Below, one piece after another: positions 10,501 to 24,600 of a DNA stretch of 64,000 nucleotides. The position numbers were made by a program, and so were the translations under genes. Origin of the DNA: Stichopus chloronotus (Eukaryota; Echinodermata; Holothuroidea; Aspidochirotida; Stichopodidae); NCBI GenBank assembly GCA_021234535.1, contig CM037837.1:6980218-7044217 (forward strand). Direction: 5' to 3'. A model generated the notes under the pieces. That model was not told the origin of the DNA. It saw only the letters and a list, made by a program, of their open reading frames with translations, and made no database searches. The first letter of the stretch is position 1, and each line of letters opens with the position of its first letter.

Positions 10501-12396
10501 TCTTTTCAAATCTTTTGAAATTATTCTGTGGGGTTCCATGGGGAACAAAATGTAAAATTATTGGCGCCATGTGCGAACTGAATCATAGAAAGGAGCTGTT
10601 ACTAGAAAGATAGGCCTAATGAAAATTCGGTGTTGACTGTGAGATGCATAGTAAAGTTTATTTTCACTTTTTAAACTGGAATAGCCTATGTACTGTCTAA
10701 TAAGCCCTCAAGTGGATTCAGATGTCTTTACTACTGTTCATTCTCCAACTATTGAAAAAGATTGCACCACGTGATATAACCTATGGTCACGTGCCTTTAA
10801 AGGTGAACACACACTCACACCCCCTCGAAGTGATGTGAGAGACTGATAAGTAACGCAGAATCATAGCTCATTTTTATTCATACTTTTTGCCACCTTGAGA
10901 CCAGAGTTACAGATGTGAAAAATTCGAAAAATAAAGGAAAGATTTTAAAAAGTGTGGAGTTTTTCTTTGCAACAATGGATGAGAAAACGTGGGCCCGTTA
11001 CTCATAGGTCATGTGATGTCGATTCTCTTTGTTTTCCGTTTCCTCTGGTGGCTGGTGTATGCCAGATATTAAAACTTAAAATTAGTGAGAGCAACTTTTG
11101 GAGGAGAGGACAAACTATGCTTAATTCGACCCACTAGAAGGAAATTAAGCTCAACTTATAAAGTGTTATATATGTCTCGCTACTTTCTTAATGTGAGCCA
11201 ACCACAAACGGACCTGAATAGACACCTGCTAATCCTATTCAGTAGAAGCTACTCGTGCTATTGAGTTCCCTGCTGAGGTCTATAGGGAAAGACAACGAAC
11301 TTAAAGGCATCCGTAAATCAGAGTCGATCACTTGTCCTCATACCATCTTGCTTGTGAACTTGTCGGACTGTTTTGTTATTAATGGATTACTCAAAAGTCT
11401 ATAGTCAGTGTAAACTTCAGTCAACTTTAAGAAATTTTTAGCAGTTTCGGCAACCAGGATAACCATGGAGTATATAACTTAGTTAACTTTAGACAGTCAG
11501 TATATTCGAATATGTACTAACAACATGTATACTAACAACACTATAATCAGAAAGTTTTGCTCATCTTTGTCAACTTACTTAAAAGGGTTCTTAGTGCAGC
11601 TTATAATAGACTTAAAATCTGTAATTTGTGACCCCGATTTATTGAAGAAGCAGTGAATTTTCAAAGTCACTAATTAATAACATGTAGATTGCATATGCAA
11701 AACGATTCAGACTGGAATCTTGAAGCCAGGGACAACTTTATGAAATAATGTCTCTCCGTCAATGTATAGTAAGATGTCTGAAAGTAAAGACAACCAACCA
11801 AGTAAATACGTGAAGACGTCACATGTCATTATCACCATTGCCTAACAACAACCGCCAACGGGTGTGTCTAAATAAAGAAAAAAAAAGATATAACTCATCG
11901 TCGTGTTCTTTTATGACGTATCATTTCAAACAATGCATCTCCTCTCTGTTATATCCATTTCCAATTTCAAAGGACTTACTTCGATCGGTGGCTTTACTTC
12001 AGAACACACTTAGTTTGCTTTCCTCGCTTCAAGGCGCACGTTCAATGGAGAGAGATTGAGAGCGAGGTACTATAGGCCAGCTTTTGTATAGACATGATAG
12101 AGATGAATATGCAGAACGTATTGAGCTTTGCGTTGTACGTGAGGCGATCGTATCGGTGAGCGTTAGTTATGACTGTAAACAATAGAAAAGTAGTGCAGAC
12201 GGTTGGCTTATATCATTCGACAAGCTGACAACAGGAAACAGACATTTTTTAAGCGCAGAAAACTTTAACTCTTTTTAGAGTTGTTTTACGTCGAAGTTCG
12301 TTCATTTTTACCTCGCTGGCGAGGGTCTACGAAGTTCTGGATTATCCGCAAAAATAGCTGGCTATTTTAACTTCGGAAATTCTGTATACTACCATT
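7532..12396. other. Divergent intergenic region between TMEM97 and the Reeler-EGF gene
   Basis: These 4.9 kb should contain the promoters and 5' UTRs of both divergent genes. I found no open frame with recognisable homology. The region holds copy B of the dispersed repeat and a 15-base G run (9601-9615). No convincing TATA box or initiator could be assigned to either gene. Confidence 0.6.
11199..11275. repeat. Short dispersed repeat, copy B
   Basis: It shares ACCTGAATAGAC and CTGCTAATCCTATTCAGTAG with the copy in TMEM97 intron 2. It lies in the intergenic region upstream of the Reeler-EGF gene. The ends are not defined. Confidence 0.45.
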
Positions 12397-12604
12397 ATGG
12401 ATTACGTAAATCTGTTTTCAGTTTGTCTTCTGGTATTCTTCAATACCTTTACTGCACGGGTACATGCGTTACCTTCCGGTGCGCCTACCATTGCTTGCAC
12501 TACCATGGTGCCGGGGCATGCCGGTACTTCTGCTCAAAATCCTCTGACCAGTCCATTTCAGATTTCACATCCACAGACGTACTTTCCCGGAGAGACACAC
12601 ACAA
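12397..12604 (+). CDS. Exon 1: signal peptide and start of Reeler domain
   Basis: It holds 69 codons plus 1 nt. The ATG sits in an accattATGg context and is followed by [19 protein letters not shown], a good signal peptide. The mature start [17 protein letters not shown] is characteristic of Reeler domains, as is SPFQI... TYFPGETHT. It ends A|gtaagt in phase 1. A second frame overlapping it is a shadow. The next exon is 16.6 kb away. Confidence 0.92.
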
Positions 12605-15600
12605 GTAAGTCAAATTGATACATGTAGTATATCCATCAACTCGACACGAAATTATTGTGCAACGACCCCATATAAACAAGGCCGTACGTAAAGAAAGCCG
12701 GGGTTGGGGAATTTTCACGTCTGTTACACAAGCAGGGGGCTGTCCACTCAAAACGTGCCCAGACCAACACCTCCCCGCTTTTTAGCCACCAAAACGTCCC
12801 CGTGGTGTCATATATATGAAACTCCCCCCTAGCATTATATATGAAACGCCCCTTGATACTGCGAGAATTTGAATTAGGGATCGAACTGAAGCTTCAGGAA
12901 GATATGTTTTAGGAATTTGAAACCCGGACCTACGGGGGGATTTAGGAAAATAATTAGGAAGGGCAAAATAGTCATTTCACGTTTAATGATTGCCTAACTT
13001 TAAAGTTATATCAGCTAGGCCTAAACTGATGAATCTGTTGAGCGAAGATGTTGAGAAATTGCACTTATTGCGCAGAAAGTACTGCTGTAGCATATAGGCG
13101 TAAATTTGAAGAAAACTGTATTTTTCAAGAGTGCTGTAATGGTGTTATGAACTATACCCTGGGAAGATTTTATAGTGGGGACGTTTTGGCATGAGGACGT
13201 TTTGACCAATAACGGTGACGGTTTTGGTACGCGGACGATTTCCGGGGACGTTTTGACTGGTAAGCTATATCTTTCCCCTGTAGCTTACTAGTCAAAACAG
13301 GTTAGTTGCGTGAATAAAATTCGTCGTTAGATCACTTTACCGGTATAACGTTTAATTATGATTTAGGTATTGTTAGTTTTAGGTTGGTTTAGTTTGTCAG
13401 ACATGATGGAACTCGAGTTTGGCTGCTCTGGACGGCTATTTGTTGAGATAGTATAGACCCATGCCTAGTGGGTACCAACGCAATTGAGTCTTACAACTGC
13501 TTAGGGATGCAGGTGCTCCCCCCCCCCCCCCCCAGCGCCAAAGCACCTCCAGTCCAATTTCATGTGCTTCCCAGTGTGGCATCCGTTCTAGAGAAATCAG
13601 AACTTGCTCGACCTTCCCGGATCCGAAAGGTTTGAGACTCCCAGTACATTTCAACTTCCCTCTGACTGCAGCACAAGCCATAATAATAATTACACTACCC
13701 TTAGTTCTGATCCCACTTAACTGCAAGTGCATTGAAAGCCTAACATTCAAATATTGATGTTGGCTTAACCGTGTTTCCGTTTGTTTTTTATTTTTATTTT
13801 TTACCTTGCTTTTACCCGTCATACAGTGTTTGCCAAGAATGCTACTTCCTTCCTGTGACGCTTTACGTTCCTATGTAGGCTACTGTACTTTACAATATTT
13901 CTATACGTAAGGCTACTCTGGCAATTTAAGGTAGTTATACAATAAATGGGCCAATTAACCTAATCCAGAAAAAAAAATCACCTGCTGTAAGGTAAACTTG
14001 AATTTAAGTTCTTTAATGAGATATGCACAGACTTCACCATGATCATTCTTCCGTCGTTTCTTTGTAACAACTGATTTTTTTTTTCATGTTTCAGGGATAT
14101 TTGTGCACATGCTTAAATTGCCTGCACTACGTTTTTCAAGTAACCTATTTAAAGGAGTTCAGTTTAATCTCAGACTAAGTTTAAGTCATAAGATACTAAC
14201 AGCATAGGTCATAATACGAATAAAGAGTCAACTCTTGGCTACTTTTGGATTTAGTTCACGGAAACCAATCAAAATTGCCAATTGAAATTCTTAGCAGTTC
14301 TTATTTCCAGATAGAGAAAACATGACGATCGAGTTTTTTTCCAGCTTGCTCACCACTTTAACAAAGTTGTAAATTTTGAAAACGTTTATCGGTGTCTATA
14401 CTTTGGAAGCTCGTATTGAGTTGCTGAATATAAAAAAAGTTAAACAACTGGCAGTACAGTATGTCGAAGACGTATTAGGGCAACGGACTGTATTTCAAAA
14501 GCATCACCTGTCTGTTGGAAGCAAGCAAATCATAATTAGCAATCAAAGTTACTGATGAAAAAGATGAAAAATGAAGTAAACTTTCTTCATGTTTCCAGTG
14601 ACTGAATGCTTATAAAATTAACCTAAACACTACGGAAAGATTTATTTTGTCATTTTTTTTTCGCTCACGCACCGTGCTCATCACATTTAAATTAAACCGT
14701 CCTCAAATCGTACTTCTTATTCATGTTTGTCTTTATTACTTTTACAACCTTCATACAAATTTCAAACACCGACAATTTGCCAAATGAAATTTGGTACTTT
14801 CGCTAAGTTCAATACAAAGAAAGATGTATAACTGCTGTAGTATATACGTTCTCGCCACAGATTTTGTCAGCTTGACCTTGGTCTAAGGTGTGTGAGCTAC
14901 AGCAGCGTTGCTGCGCTAGTTGTTCAGCTATTAGAAGATTATCGGACAATTCGTTGCCTGTTTCGAATCTGTAATACATTGTCGCGACATATATTGCATG
15001 ATGATTGAACATTTTCGTTCACAGAGATTTTGCAAGTAAGCATCGATTCCTGCTTTAAATTTTAGAATATTTTATTTCAAGAAAAGACGAGTTGCATGCA
15101 TAACACTTCTAGATTCCCATGTATCGTAGCAACTGTGTCAAGCCCAAGCCAGAACCGTGCCCTGCACGCAATTCCACAAGCAGTCATACAGTAATATATG
15201 TTGGTCCACACAACGTATACACAAGTATAAAGAGATAAAGCATTGCAACTTGAAACTTCTTCTTTCCCTTAATGTCTTATAAAACTTGATATTGTTCAAC
15301 TCACAGAAGTGGGGATATAATGTCATATGACGTCATATCACGTGCCTCACTGTAGATTATTAGACGGCAAAGATTTGTATGTTTATAGTAGTAAACAATA
15401 TTATTGTTTTATTGCGCTGCTCAGTTACCCAAACTTGGATTCTACATAAAGAAACAGATTGTAATCAAGTCAAAGGTTACCAAGTATGCTGAGCATGCGT
15501 AGTAGAAATCTAACTTACGTCACAAATAAGCCATTTAGGAAACAACGTTCGGTGTGAAGTCGCATAATTGCTTCAATGTCGACCTTTAATCATTGAATAC

Positions 15601-18600
15601 AACTGACTTCCGGTATGTCAATATTGTATACTGATACGATGATCCCGAAACTTAGAGTCAAGTTAGAGACCATCGTTTTCAGTTTAAACAAGGAACATTT
15701 AAGCAACAATAGCGAAATTCAGTGTGCAATTTTTTGATGATTTGGTGATCATGTTGAATTAAGTTTTCTGCAAGAAATATGCATAATCAATGTCATTGCA
15801 TGTAAGAACTTTGATGTAATCTATCCAATTTTACTGAGGTCATTTGCTCATCATAGCTGTCACTGGTCTTTAATAAATTTATTGTTGAAGGTTATGTTCC
15901 GGAGGACTGGACGTATGCTTACATCACCCCATTTTTTTAAGAAGGGAGTTAAGTCACAGCCTTGTAACTTACAGGCCTCTAAATCTCACTAGTGTTGTTT
16001 GTAAGGTCATGAAATCTATTGTTAAAAAGTCTATGGTTAGTTTCTTTGACAGTTATTCATTAATCAGAATGTCTCAACATGGCTTTGTTAGAAAAGGTCC
16101 CTCCAATATTTTGGAGTTTATGGAATATGTAATTAGTTCATTGGATTGACAGAAGTATACATTAATGTCGTTTTTCTGGATTTTCAGAAAGCTTTTGATA
16201 AGGTTCCCTATACCAGATAAGGTTCCCACAAGAGTCTTTTGTTTAAACTATATGGCCATCTTCGGTAATTTGCTGACCTGGATTCAGAATTGGCTCTGTA
16301 ATAGGAAACACGGTTGTGCTTCTTCTTGGCAGGTTACTAGTGGGGTCCCTCATGTTGATAACTTTCATTAATGACGTTCATGATGATATTGTGTGTAGGG
16401 CAAAGAAGTTTGCTGATGACACTAAATTGTGTTCTGAGGTCTCCTGAAAAGGTTCCAAAAGTTTTCAGAAGGATTTAGACAGGGTTTTCGCTTGGTCTCA
16501 TAGGTGGAAAATGCTGTTCAATATTGATGAATGTAAGGTAATGCATATTGGCAAAATCCGGGGTATTCGAACACTTTGAAAGGACAGTCACTGCAAGAGG
16601 TTTCTGTTGAAAGGGACTTAGGTATTCACATAGATTCTTCTTTACAACCAGCTAAGCAGTGTGTTGAAACAGCTTAAAGAGCGAATAGGATTATAGGTAT
16701 GATTAAAAGAAATTTCCTTAAGCAAGACATTGTTGTTAGGCTCTACAAGCAGTTGGATAGTATGCTGTTCAAGCGTGGAACCAATATTTTTCTAAAGATA
16801 AGGATTTACTTGAGACAGGCCGGCGCAGGGCTACTACAGTAGATTGATAAGGGCCTTCAAGGGTGTCCCCTCTAACATTAGGTTACGTCTCTTAAATCTC
16901 ACTTTTTGTATCTATTTTTCTGTTTGTTTTTTTAAGGGTCCTTGATGGGAACTTAATTGTCCTGATCCTTTTCCTACCAAACTAAATTAAGCTTAACACC
17001 TCGTCTCAAACATTCAAATAAGTGAAAGTGGGGGTGGGGTGGGCGCTGGTTCACTATCTAACGCAACAGTACGACCAAGAACCTGATGAGAATTCTCTGG
17101 GGAATGCCCTGAGGTATACATGTCTTATTGCATGTTCCTCTTAGAAGCATTTTCACCTTTTAGGTGAAATAACCTTACTTTTGATGTAGTATTGCGACAA
17201 GAATGGTTCTTATGACTAAACTAAGAATGGTTCTGATGACCAAACTAGACCGGTTTCTGCTTTCAGTTTTTAAGTAGGAGTGTCATCAGTAGTAAGCCTT
17301 TTCAAATATTTGATATTTGTGGCTAGGGTATTCTTAGCTCTTTGATTGCATGTGTATAGTGCATTAGAAAGAGTTTATGCTCATAATGCAGCTATCAATG
17401 CCTTCAAGAGATCTTCGTGAGAACCTTGGCTATAGAACGATGCATTTCTCTTATCGAGCATCTATGTATTACTGCCTCCGGTGTGTTCGTGAGAACAGTG
17501 GTGAACACAAACGCGACCAGTTCATATCCTTATCGAACCGCTTGAGATTTCAAACGTTGCATCAGTCTCTCGGTTTTTGCCCACCAGAATTGTTTAACAC
17601 CTGGGGTCTCCTTTTCAGCATTTTATAGTACACTGTTGTGCTAAACGTGTAATAATGGTATAAGGTGTAAGCCAAGGGTTCTTAATTATTTTCTTCAGCG
17701 GGCCGTGTTAGGTTAAGCAGTGGGCGCGGACCGGTGGTGCCGCACCATCGAGTAGCCGGAATTCTAGGAGGAAGCCGATTACTAGATTGTTAATACTGGC
17801 TCTAAATAGGCGCTCATTCTTATTCACCAAATTTGGTTTTCCTTTCAATCGATGCGACTTCGTGACATGTACCGATTGCATAAAAAGGGGACGCTGTCTA
17901 GGGTAGGGTTTGATTTGATTGAGATTTAAGTTTAGGCCACATTTTTCTAACCATCCGGTTTAACAAGCGGCGCCGAATGTCCCTTTTCCGGTTACGAGAG
18001 ACTGTATCGTTTTCCCCACTAACCTACCCTGTTGCTTACACCCAGCACCACGCACACAACGAAAGTAAAATTTATATTTTATAGTCTTTTATTATACATT
18101 GGACCCAGATCTCCCACATACTCAGTTAAGCCATGGAATACACGGGGAAAAAAATTTCTCGTGAAGCGCTCATAAAATTGCCATTCTGCCTGGTTAAGTG
18201 GACGCGAGAAACTTCGGGATTACGTTCTCAACACCTCAGGAAAAACCCGTGCTCTAGAGTATTGCCTACCGGCCTCACTTACATACCTCTTATTTTTTCT
18301 TTAACGTATGGATCATCTCATAATTTTGATAACTATCCATAGGCCTATGACTTGATATAAAAAGAAGACAAAGCGTGGAAAGAGTCACCAGTAACAACAT
18401 TTATTTATTGAAGAGAAATTAAAGTTTCATGTGAGAGATTGGTGCATCATCGAAACATTGTGTCACTTCTGCTGAAACAATAACACGAATTAAACTATTT
18501 ACCAAAACAAAATGAAAACTATACTTGTGAATGTGATTCCACATCTGTTTGTTTTGACCGACACACCCCAATTGTTCCACATGCTGGTAACACTAAACTC

Positions 18601-21600
18601 GCCTAATGGCTCGAGTGGCACAGTCACAGCCCTATGTTCCTATACCCCTATGTTCTGACACCACTATATTCCGACATGATCCGTATGTTGCTACACATTC
18701 ATTACGTCCATCCATTTTAGGGCTCGGCTATGATGCTCGGTTTAGTTATGATGCATAGATCATGTTATGCACGGCTTACTGTAAGTTTCAACAGCAATAA
18801 ACAGCATGAAACAGTATCATATGGTACCATATACTGTGAATTTGTCAATTTTTTTAAGGACGTGCAATAATGGATCGAGCATTTTTTTTTTTCAGTTGAG
18901 ATTGTCATACCATTGGATTTGAGGCCAAACACTGCTCCTTGTACATGGAACCCAGAGGATCTTACTAAGCCCCTGCTGTCGGATTTAATTAAACAGTATT
19001 AGAATTGACAGGGGTGTCAGAACATGTAGGGGAGCCACCGCGTGACACACCGCGTCCACCCTGTTCTCGGAATCAACTTTACGACTTTTCGCATCTAATA
19101 TTATCGGTGAAATGACACTCTTATTGAGAGGAAACAGAGGCACTAATCCACCAACTCACATCATAAATAGCAGGTCATTTATAGGCAAAAGCAGTGCCAC
19201 GGCGAACGCGCAAAACAAAAATATGACAAAGACATGACAATGACAGACAGGTTTGAGAAGTTTCTGACAAATCGGCGTGACATTAATTTGCAAACATCAA
19301 AGGAGAACCACGGGGTTGAGAGTTCGAGGAAATGAAACACGTGAATAGCGGGTTTAAGGCCCTTACTGTTGGTTGTCACATTACTGTATGGTAACTGTTC
19401 TCTTCAGAGAATGGATGTGGAGATGGACAATCGTATTATGTTTCATATTTGTTGATGGACCAGATTTCAATTCGTGGGCGTGGCTAAATTGGCAGGCGGG
19501 CCGTATGTGGCCAGTGGGCCGCCATTTAAGAACCACTGTAATATAGGCAACATGCTATACCTTTAAACTACTGCACCAATAATTGCGGTTTACGCAGATA
19601 AACTTGCCAGCGGTTGCAGACAGTATAGTACATTACCGTAAATGTGATCTTAATGTCAGAATTAATCATACGTTTAAGTGAATGTTAAAGTATGCAAAGT
19701 AACACATTATTAGATTTAACTGTTGCTTTGGCTAGATTTGAAATTTCGCTGCAATCAATATGCTTCAGAGTAATCCTCTCAGCTTTCATGCAAGTGCGTA
19801 TCTTCTCCTCCGTCTTTCCACCCTATTTCATAGTGGGGAGGGGTGGGGGGAGTGGGGTAAGCGGAATCGTAACGACTATTTTAAAAGGCCGAATCAGACT
19901 GTTTACCTCAAACACGTTATCTACAGTACAGTACTTCTGTAACGTTCAAAGTTCATTCTATGCATACACGTTGTTATACCACCCCAGGGAGCCCCCTGGT
20001 ATAGAGGCTTTGCACGTGATGTCATAAATTAGCAACTGTTGTTACGCCACCTTGCTGGATGGAATCAGCAGCAATGCGAGGTGGTTATTACGATATTTTC
20101 CTATTTTTCATTGTATAACCGGACATAGAAGGCAAATGATTCTCAACTGCGTAGCCGTTTGGAGAGGCAAGAACCCCCTGCTGAACGTTCCACCTATTTC
20201 CTGCAAATAAAGAAAGAAGCAGACGCGTTGATATTAAGCAGCCGTACATCGCCGTAAGGTACGGTACAGAGCGGCGCGCACGTGTGTAAGTACGTCGCTT
20301 TGTCTTCCATCCAATGAGGCGTTTCCATTGGGAACGTGACGTCACTACAAAACCTCTATACCATGTTGACATCCAAGCCAGCAGATGAGAATTATTCAAT
20401 CAATATTTCGTGCAGAATAATCCATGTGTCAAAAAGTTCACAATATAAGGTTCAAGCCGAAACTGTCTTATCACGAATTTGGCATTAAAGTACATGAATT
20501 GAATACAGTACATAACTTCCCTGCTTGAAATTACATTAGTGCGGTTTCCCTCTAAAGTACTAAATTATAGAAGGCAAGCTGCAACATTTCCAAAGCCTCT
20601 TGGCGATTCAAGATTGTTATGAAGTGTATACGTAATGATCAGGTATATCAGGCATATACTTTATGTATTAGTATTTAATAAAAAAATACGTTTCGTGTTC
20701 ATAGCATCCGTAGCCGTAGTTTATATTGGATTTTTTTTGTGCAGGATGTTGTATCATCGGCAATTCAACTGTCCCTGTTGATATTCAGGTTTTAAACGCT
20801 ACCTTTCACCTTCTACACAGCATATGGTACTATGTCTTACATAATTATACTTGGGTGTCTATATCTTTTTGATCGATGCAATGGAAACACATTTATTTCC
20901 TGACTAAGCATTTTTTTACTTGTGAGAGAAAAGAATGCCCCCATAAAACAAACTAAGAGAAACACACTCACTTGCAAGTCAGTCCAAGGAACGGATAACC
21001 TTGGAACTTAAGTTTAAATATTTTGTTACCTTTTAGTGAGAAGTGACAGAACCGTACACTTAGTCATAATGGTGTCATTGTCATATTGATGTGGATGGGT
21101 CGTCGTTCGACACGATTTGAGTCACCTTATCTATGGCTCTCTGAATAACGGTAAACTTATATAACTAAACTTATGTGACTCTATACACCAACTGGTATAC
21201 TGAATAAGTTACGGATTACTAGAGCATGTCCGAAAAGCAAATCGGGGCACACACACATGCTGTAGGTACTTACACACTCACGCACAAAAGTATGTATACA
21301 TAGGGGACGTATCATTAGGGGATCACTTAATGAACATTGTGACCAAAAAATATATATAAAAACATTTACTAACATGCACCAATGAAACTGTACAGTAATG
21401 TTTTGTTACGTGTTTTTCCCACTGCGCTATATTATGTTGCCTTGATGGAGCAAACCGTAGAAGATGAATTTTGTGTAAAGGTACAGAAGTACACAACGCA
21501 AGGTCTATGAAGGAGTCACTACTAAACAGTTAATTTCACATTTGAGAGTGATGTTTTTCAAAACAAAAAAAGAATGTCTTTTCTTTCAAACGCCTCACTG

Positions 21601-24600
21601 AAAGCTTCATCAAAGACCGTTCCGGGCACCAAATTTGGTAATGTATGCAAATTCATAATTTCCAATACTACGGTACAAAAAATTTTTCCATGAGTGACAT
21701 ATTTGCTTTGGACATCAACTTGTTTTTAACTTTGTTTGAAGAACATGCATTGCTGGTTACACATACATTGAAAATCACATCTGTCCTATAGGATGCACTG
21801 CATGGCTTCAGAACACAGTGATTGACTCATGATACCGATCGTCTCTCAGTTAGTATACTCAGCGTATTTATAACTTCTGGTTCTACACACGAGACAAAAA
21901 CACCTCTGCGAGCATTAATGCCAGTCGTTTCATAAACGTCGAAAAAGAAAGAGAAGTATCAAAGGTGAACATTTACACTGGGACCAATGTATAAGGTGAA
22001 TAAATGTACACAATTTTCCCCTGTGAAACATCTACTTTAGCTGCAGGACCCATTCCGATGTCGAGCTGTATTTTTTTGTTGTTTTTGTTTTAATGATAAC
22101 TTAATCACGCGACGGTGTGCGTGTGGTGTATGTGTCTTTGGTCACACCTACCTTGAAAACGCGGTTCTCAAGAACCTATAGATCTGAATGGAAGGTTGGA
22201 CAGATCTCAAATTTAGGACATGTGTGCATGTACCACATTTTGTACAACAACTCTATTGTTTTGGTGGAGGTCAAAGGTTATTTGAGGTCAACAGGGTCAC
22301 ATTATTAAATTCTTGTAAACATCATATCTCAAGAAGGAAAGTTTGGACCCATGCCATATTTAATATGTAGGTGTATCCCATAGAGTGCAAAACCGTACGT
22401 CTTTAATAGAGGTCAAAGGTCATTTGAGGTCAACAAGGGTTAAATTGCGAAAACTTTGTTAGCATGATAAATCTCAAGAAAGGAGACTTGCACAGATCTC
22501 ATATTTCGTATGAAGCAGGTAGCTTGTGACACATCCTGTAATAGTATAATGTCGTATCCAGAAAAAATGCTTACGTTAAATTTGGTATAACAGAAATAGA
22601 CGTACATTTTTTTTATTTCATGGCCATGCATCGTTCTTTTCCTTGTAAACAATGAGTCAGAAAAGAAAGAAAGTAACCTATCACGTTCTTACTAATTTAG
22701 CTTTGCGCAAGTCCAGTACCATTATAGAAGTGACTGACTTCCATAGGCTTTACACATTACAGGATCCATGCAGATATACCTGTGCGCGCCGGCGTATCGA
22801 TTATCGAATACACTTAGTTCTGATGGAAACCAGACAATCGTTCGTTTGCAATCACATATTTTCTTGGCCTCTGTTTGCTTCGAATAAACAGTCCGCCCCA
22901 TCATTGCCATGGTGACATGAATCTGATATTAGTTTTAACAGGGAGTTGCTATTCGGAATAGCTACTCCCTGGTTTCAGTAGTGGCTGATGTGCTCTATAG
23001 GCCTACATAGGCTTTCAATTAACTACCACAAAGGTGATAGTGGGTTAATCATCCATTTTGTACTTTAGTTTAAAAATTGTTTAAAAAGATGTATTAGGAA
23101 TAAAATCGCTCTGTAAGTGTCACAGATCGAATGGTGTAAAATTGTAAATCAAACGCTTGATGATTTATTGTTTTACTTGTTTTAGTGCCATTTTTGGGGC
23201 AAAGTATGTATCAATGCGAGATTCCGATTGTATCACACGCAACTAATTAGAAATTAACTTTCAAAGGCATAACCAATAAACATAAAAACAACCTGTTTTA
23301 CCAATTTCACCAGTTTTACTGAGTTCATTACCGACCTTTCCAATTTTCTGCACTGTTTCCGCAGTGGTTAATTACAGCCACGTGTCCTACTCTTTGGTTA
23401 AAGCTTTCGAACAGAACTGGACGGTAAGAAACGTCAGGGTGAAACCGGACTGCCCCTGCATAGGCCTGTAAACTATTTGAAACAGTCTCGGAAACCTAAA
23501 CTGATAATATCGTGGCATTACTGGTTGCAACCCATTTTCGGTTTCTGTGAAATCGTAACCTCTGTAATCATGTGGCGGTGTATGTGGGCGTGTATATGTG
23601 TGTTTGTGACGCCTACCTTGTAAACACGATATTTAAAGAAGGAAAAATTCGACAGATCTTATATTTAGTACATAGGTGTACCACACTGAGTAAAAGAACT
23701 CAATTACTTTTGGTGGAGGCCAAACATCATTTGGGTTCAACATGGGTCAAATTTTAAAACCTTGTAAACAATATCTAGAGAAGGGAAGCTTGGACAAATT
23801 TCATACTTGGTATGTAGCTGTACCACAGTAATTGCAAAACGCATATTGATTTTGATGTAGGTCAAAGGTCATTTGAGGTCAACAGGCGTCAAATTTTAAA
23901 AAGGTGCTAAACACGGTATCTCAAGAAGGAAAGACAAATCTTATATTTAGTATGTATTAATGTATCGAATAGAGTACAAGAAGCCTATTGTTTTTGGTGG
24001 AGGTCAAAAATCATTTGAGGTTGGCAGTGGTCAAAGTGTGAAAATCTTGTGAACACAAATATCTTAAGAAGGAAGACTTAGATAAATCTCCTATTTGGTG
24101 TATAGATGTATCTTAATGAGTGCAAGAGCCCTTTGGCTCTTAGTGGAGGTCAAAGGTCATTCGAGGCCAACACGGGTCAAATCATGAAACCGTCCAGACA
24201 TGATCTCAAGAAAGGAAGTTTGTATAGTTCTCATATTTCATATAAAGCATCTTGGGACACATCCTAATGCGATTATGTCACATTCAGAAAAAAAAAACGT
24301 TCATAATCGGATCATAGAAACCACAATGCATTTGTGCATTCTGGTTTTACAAGTTGCTGTGTAAAGTATTCTTAAAGAAGATGTCGTTGGTATAGTGCCA
24401 TGGACAGACATAAGTGGGTTTCGCTGAGTCTCTCAGTCTTCAAATGGGGAAAATACATGCATCCCTCGGAGGGAATAGAATTGAGAAGCAATTAAGTATA
24501 CAGCCGCCTTTCATTTTAAGACGAGAGAAACATTTTCCCATTCCTTTACCAGATACATTTCAGGATGCATGGTAATTTATGGCGAGTCATTTGCATTAAA

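Noticed and set aside
17377..17628. 83-codon + strand open frame after the LINE fragment
   Set aside because: I could not match it to the LINE C-terminus or to any domain. Probably random.
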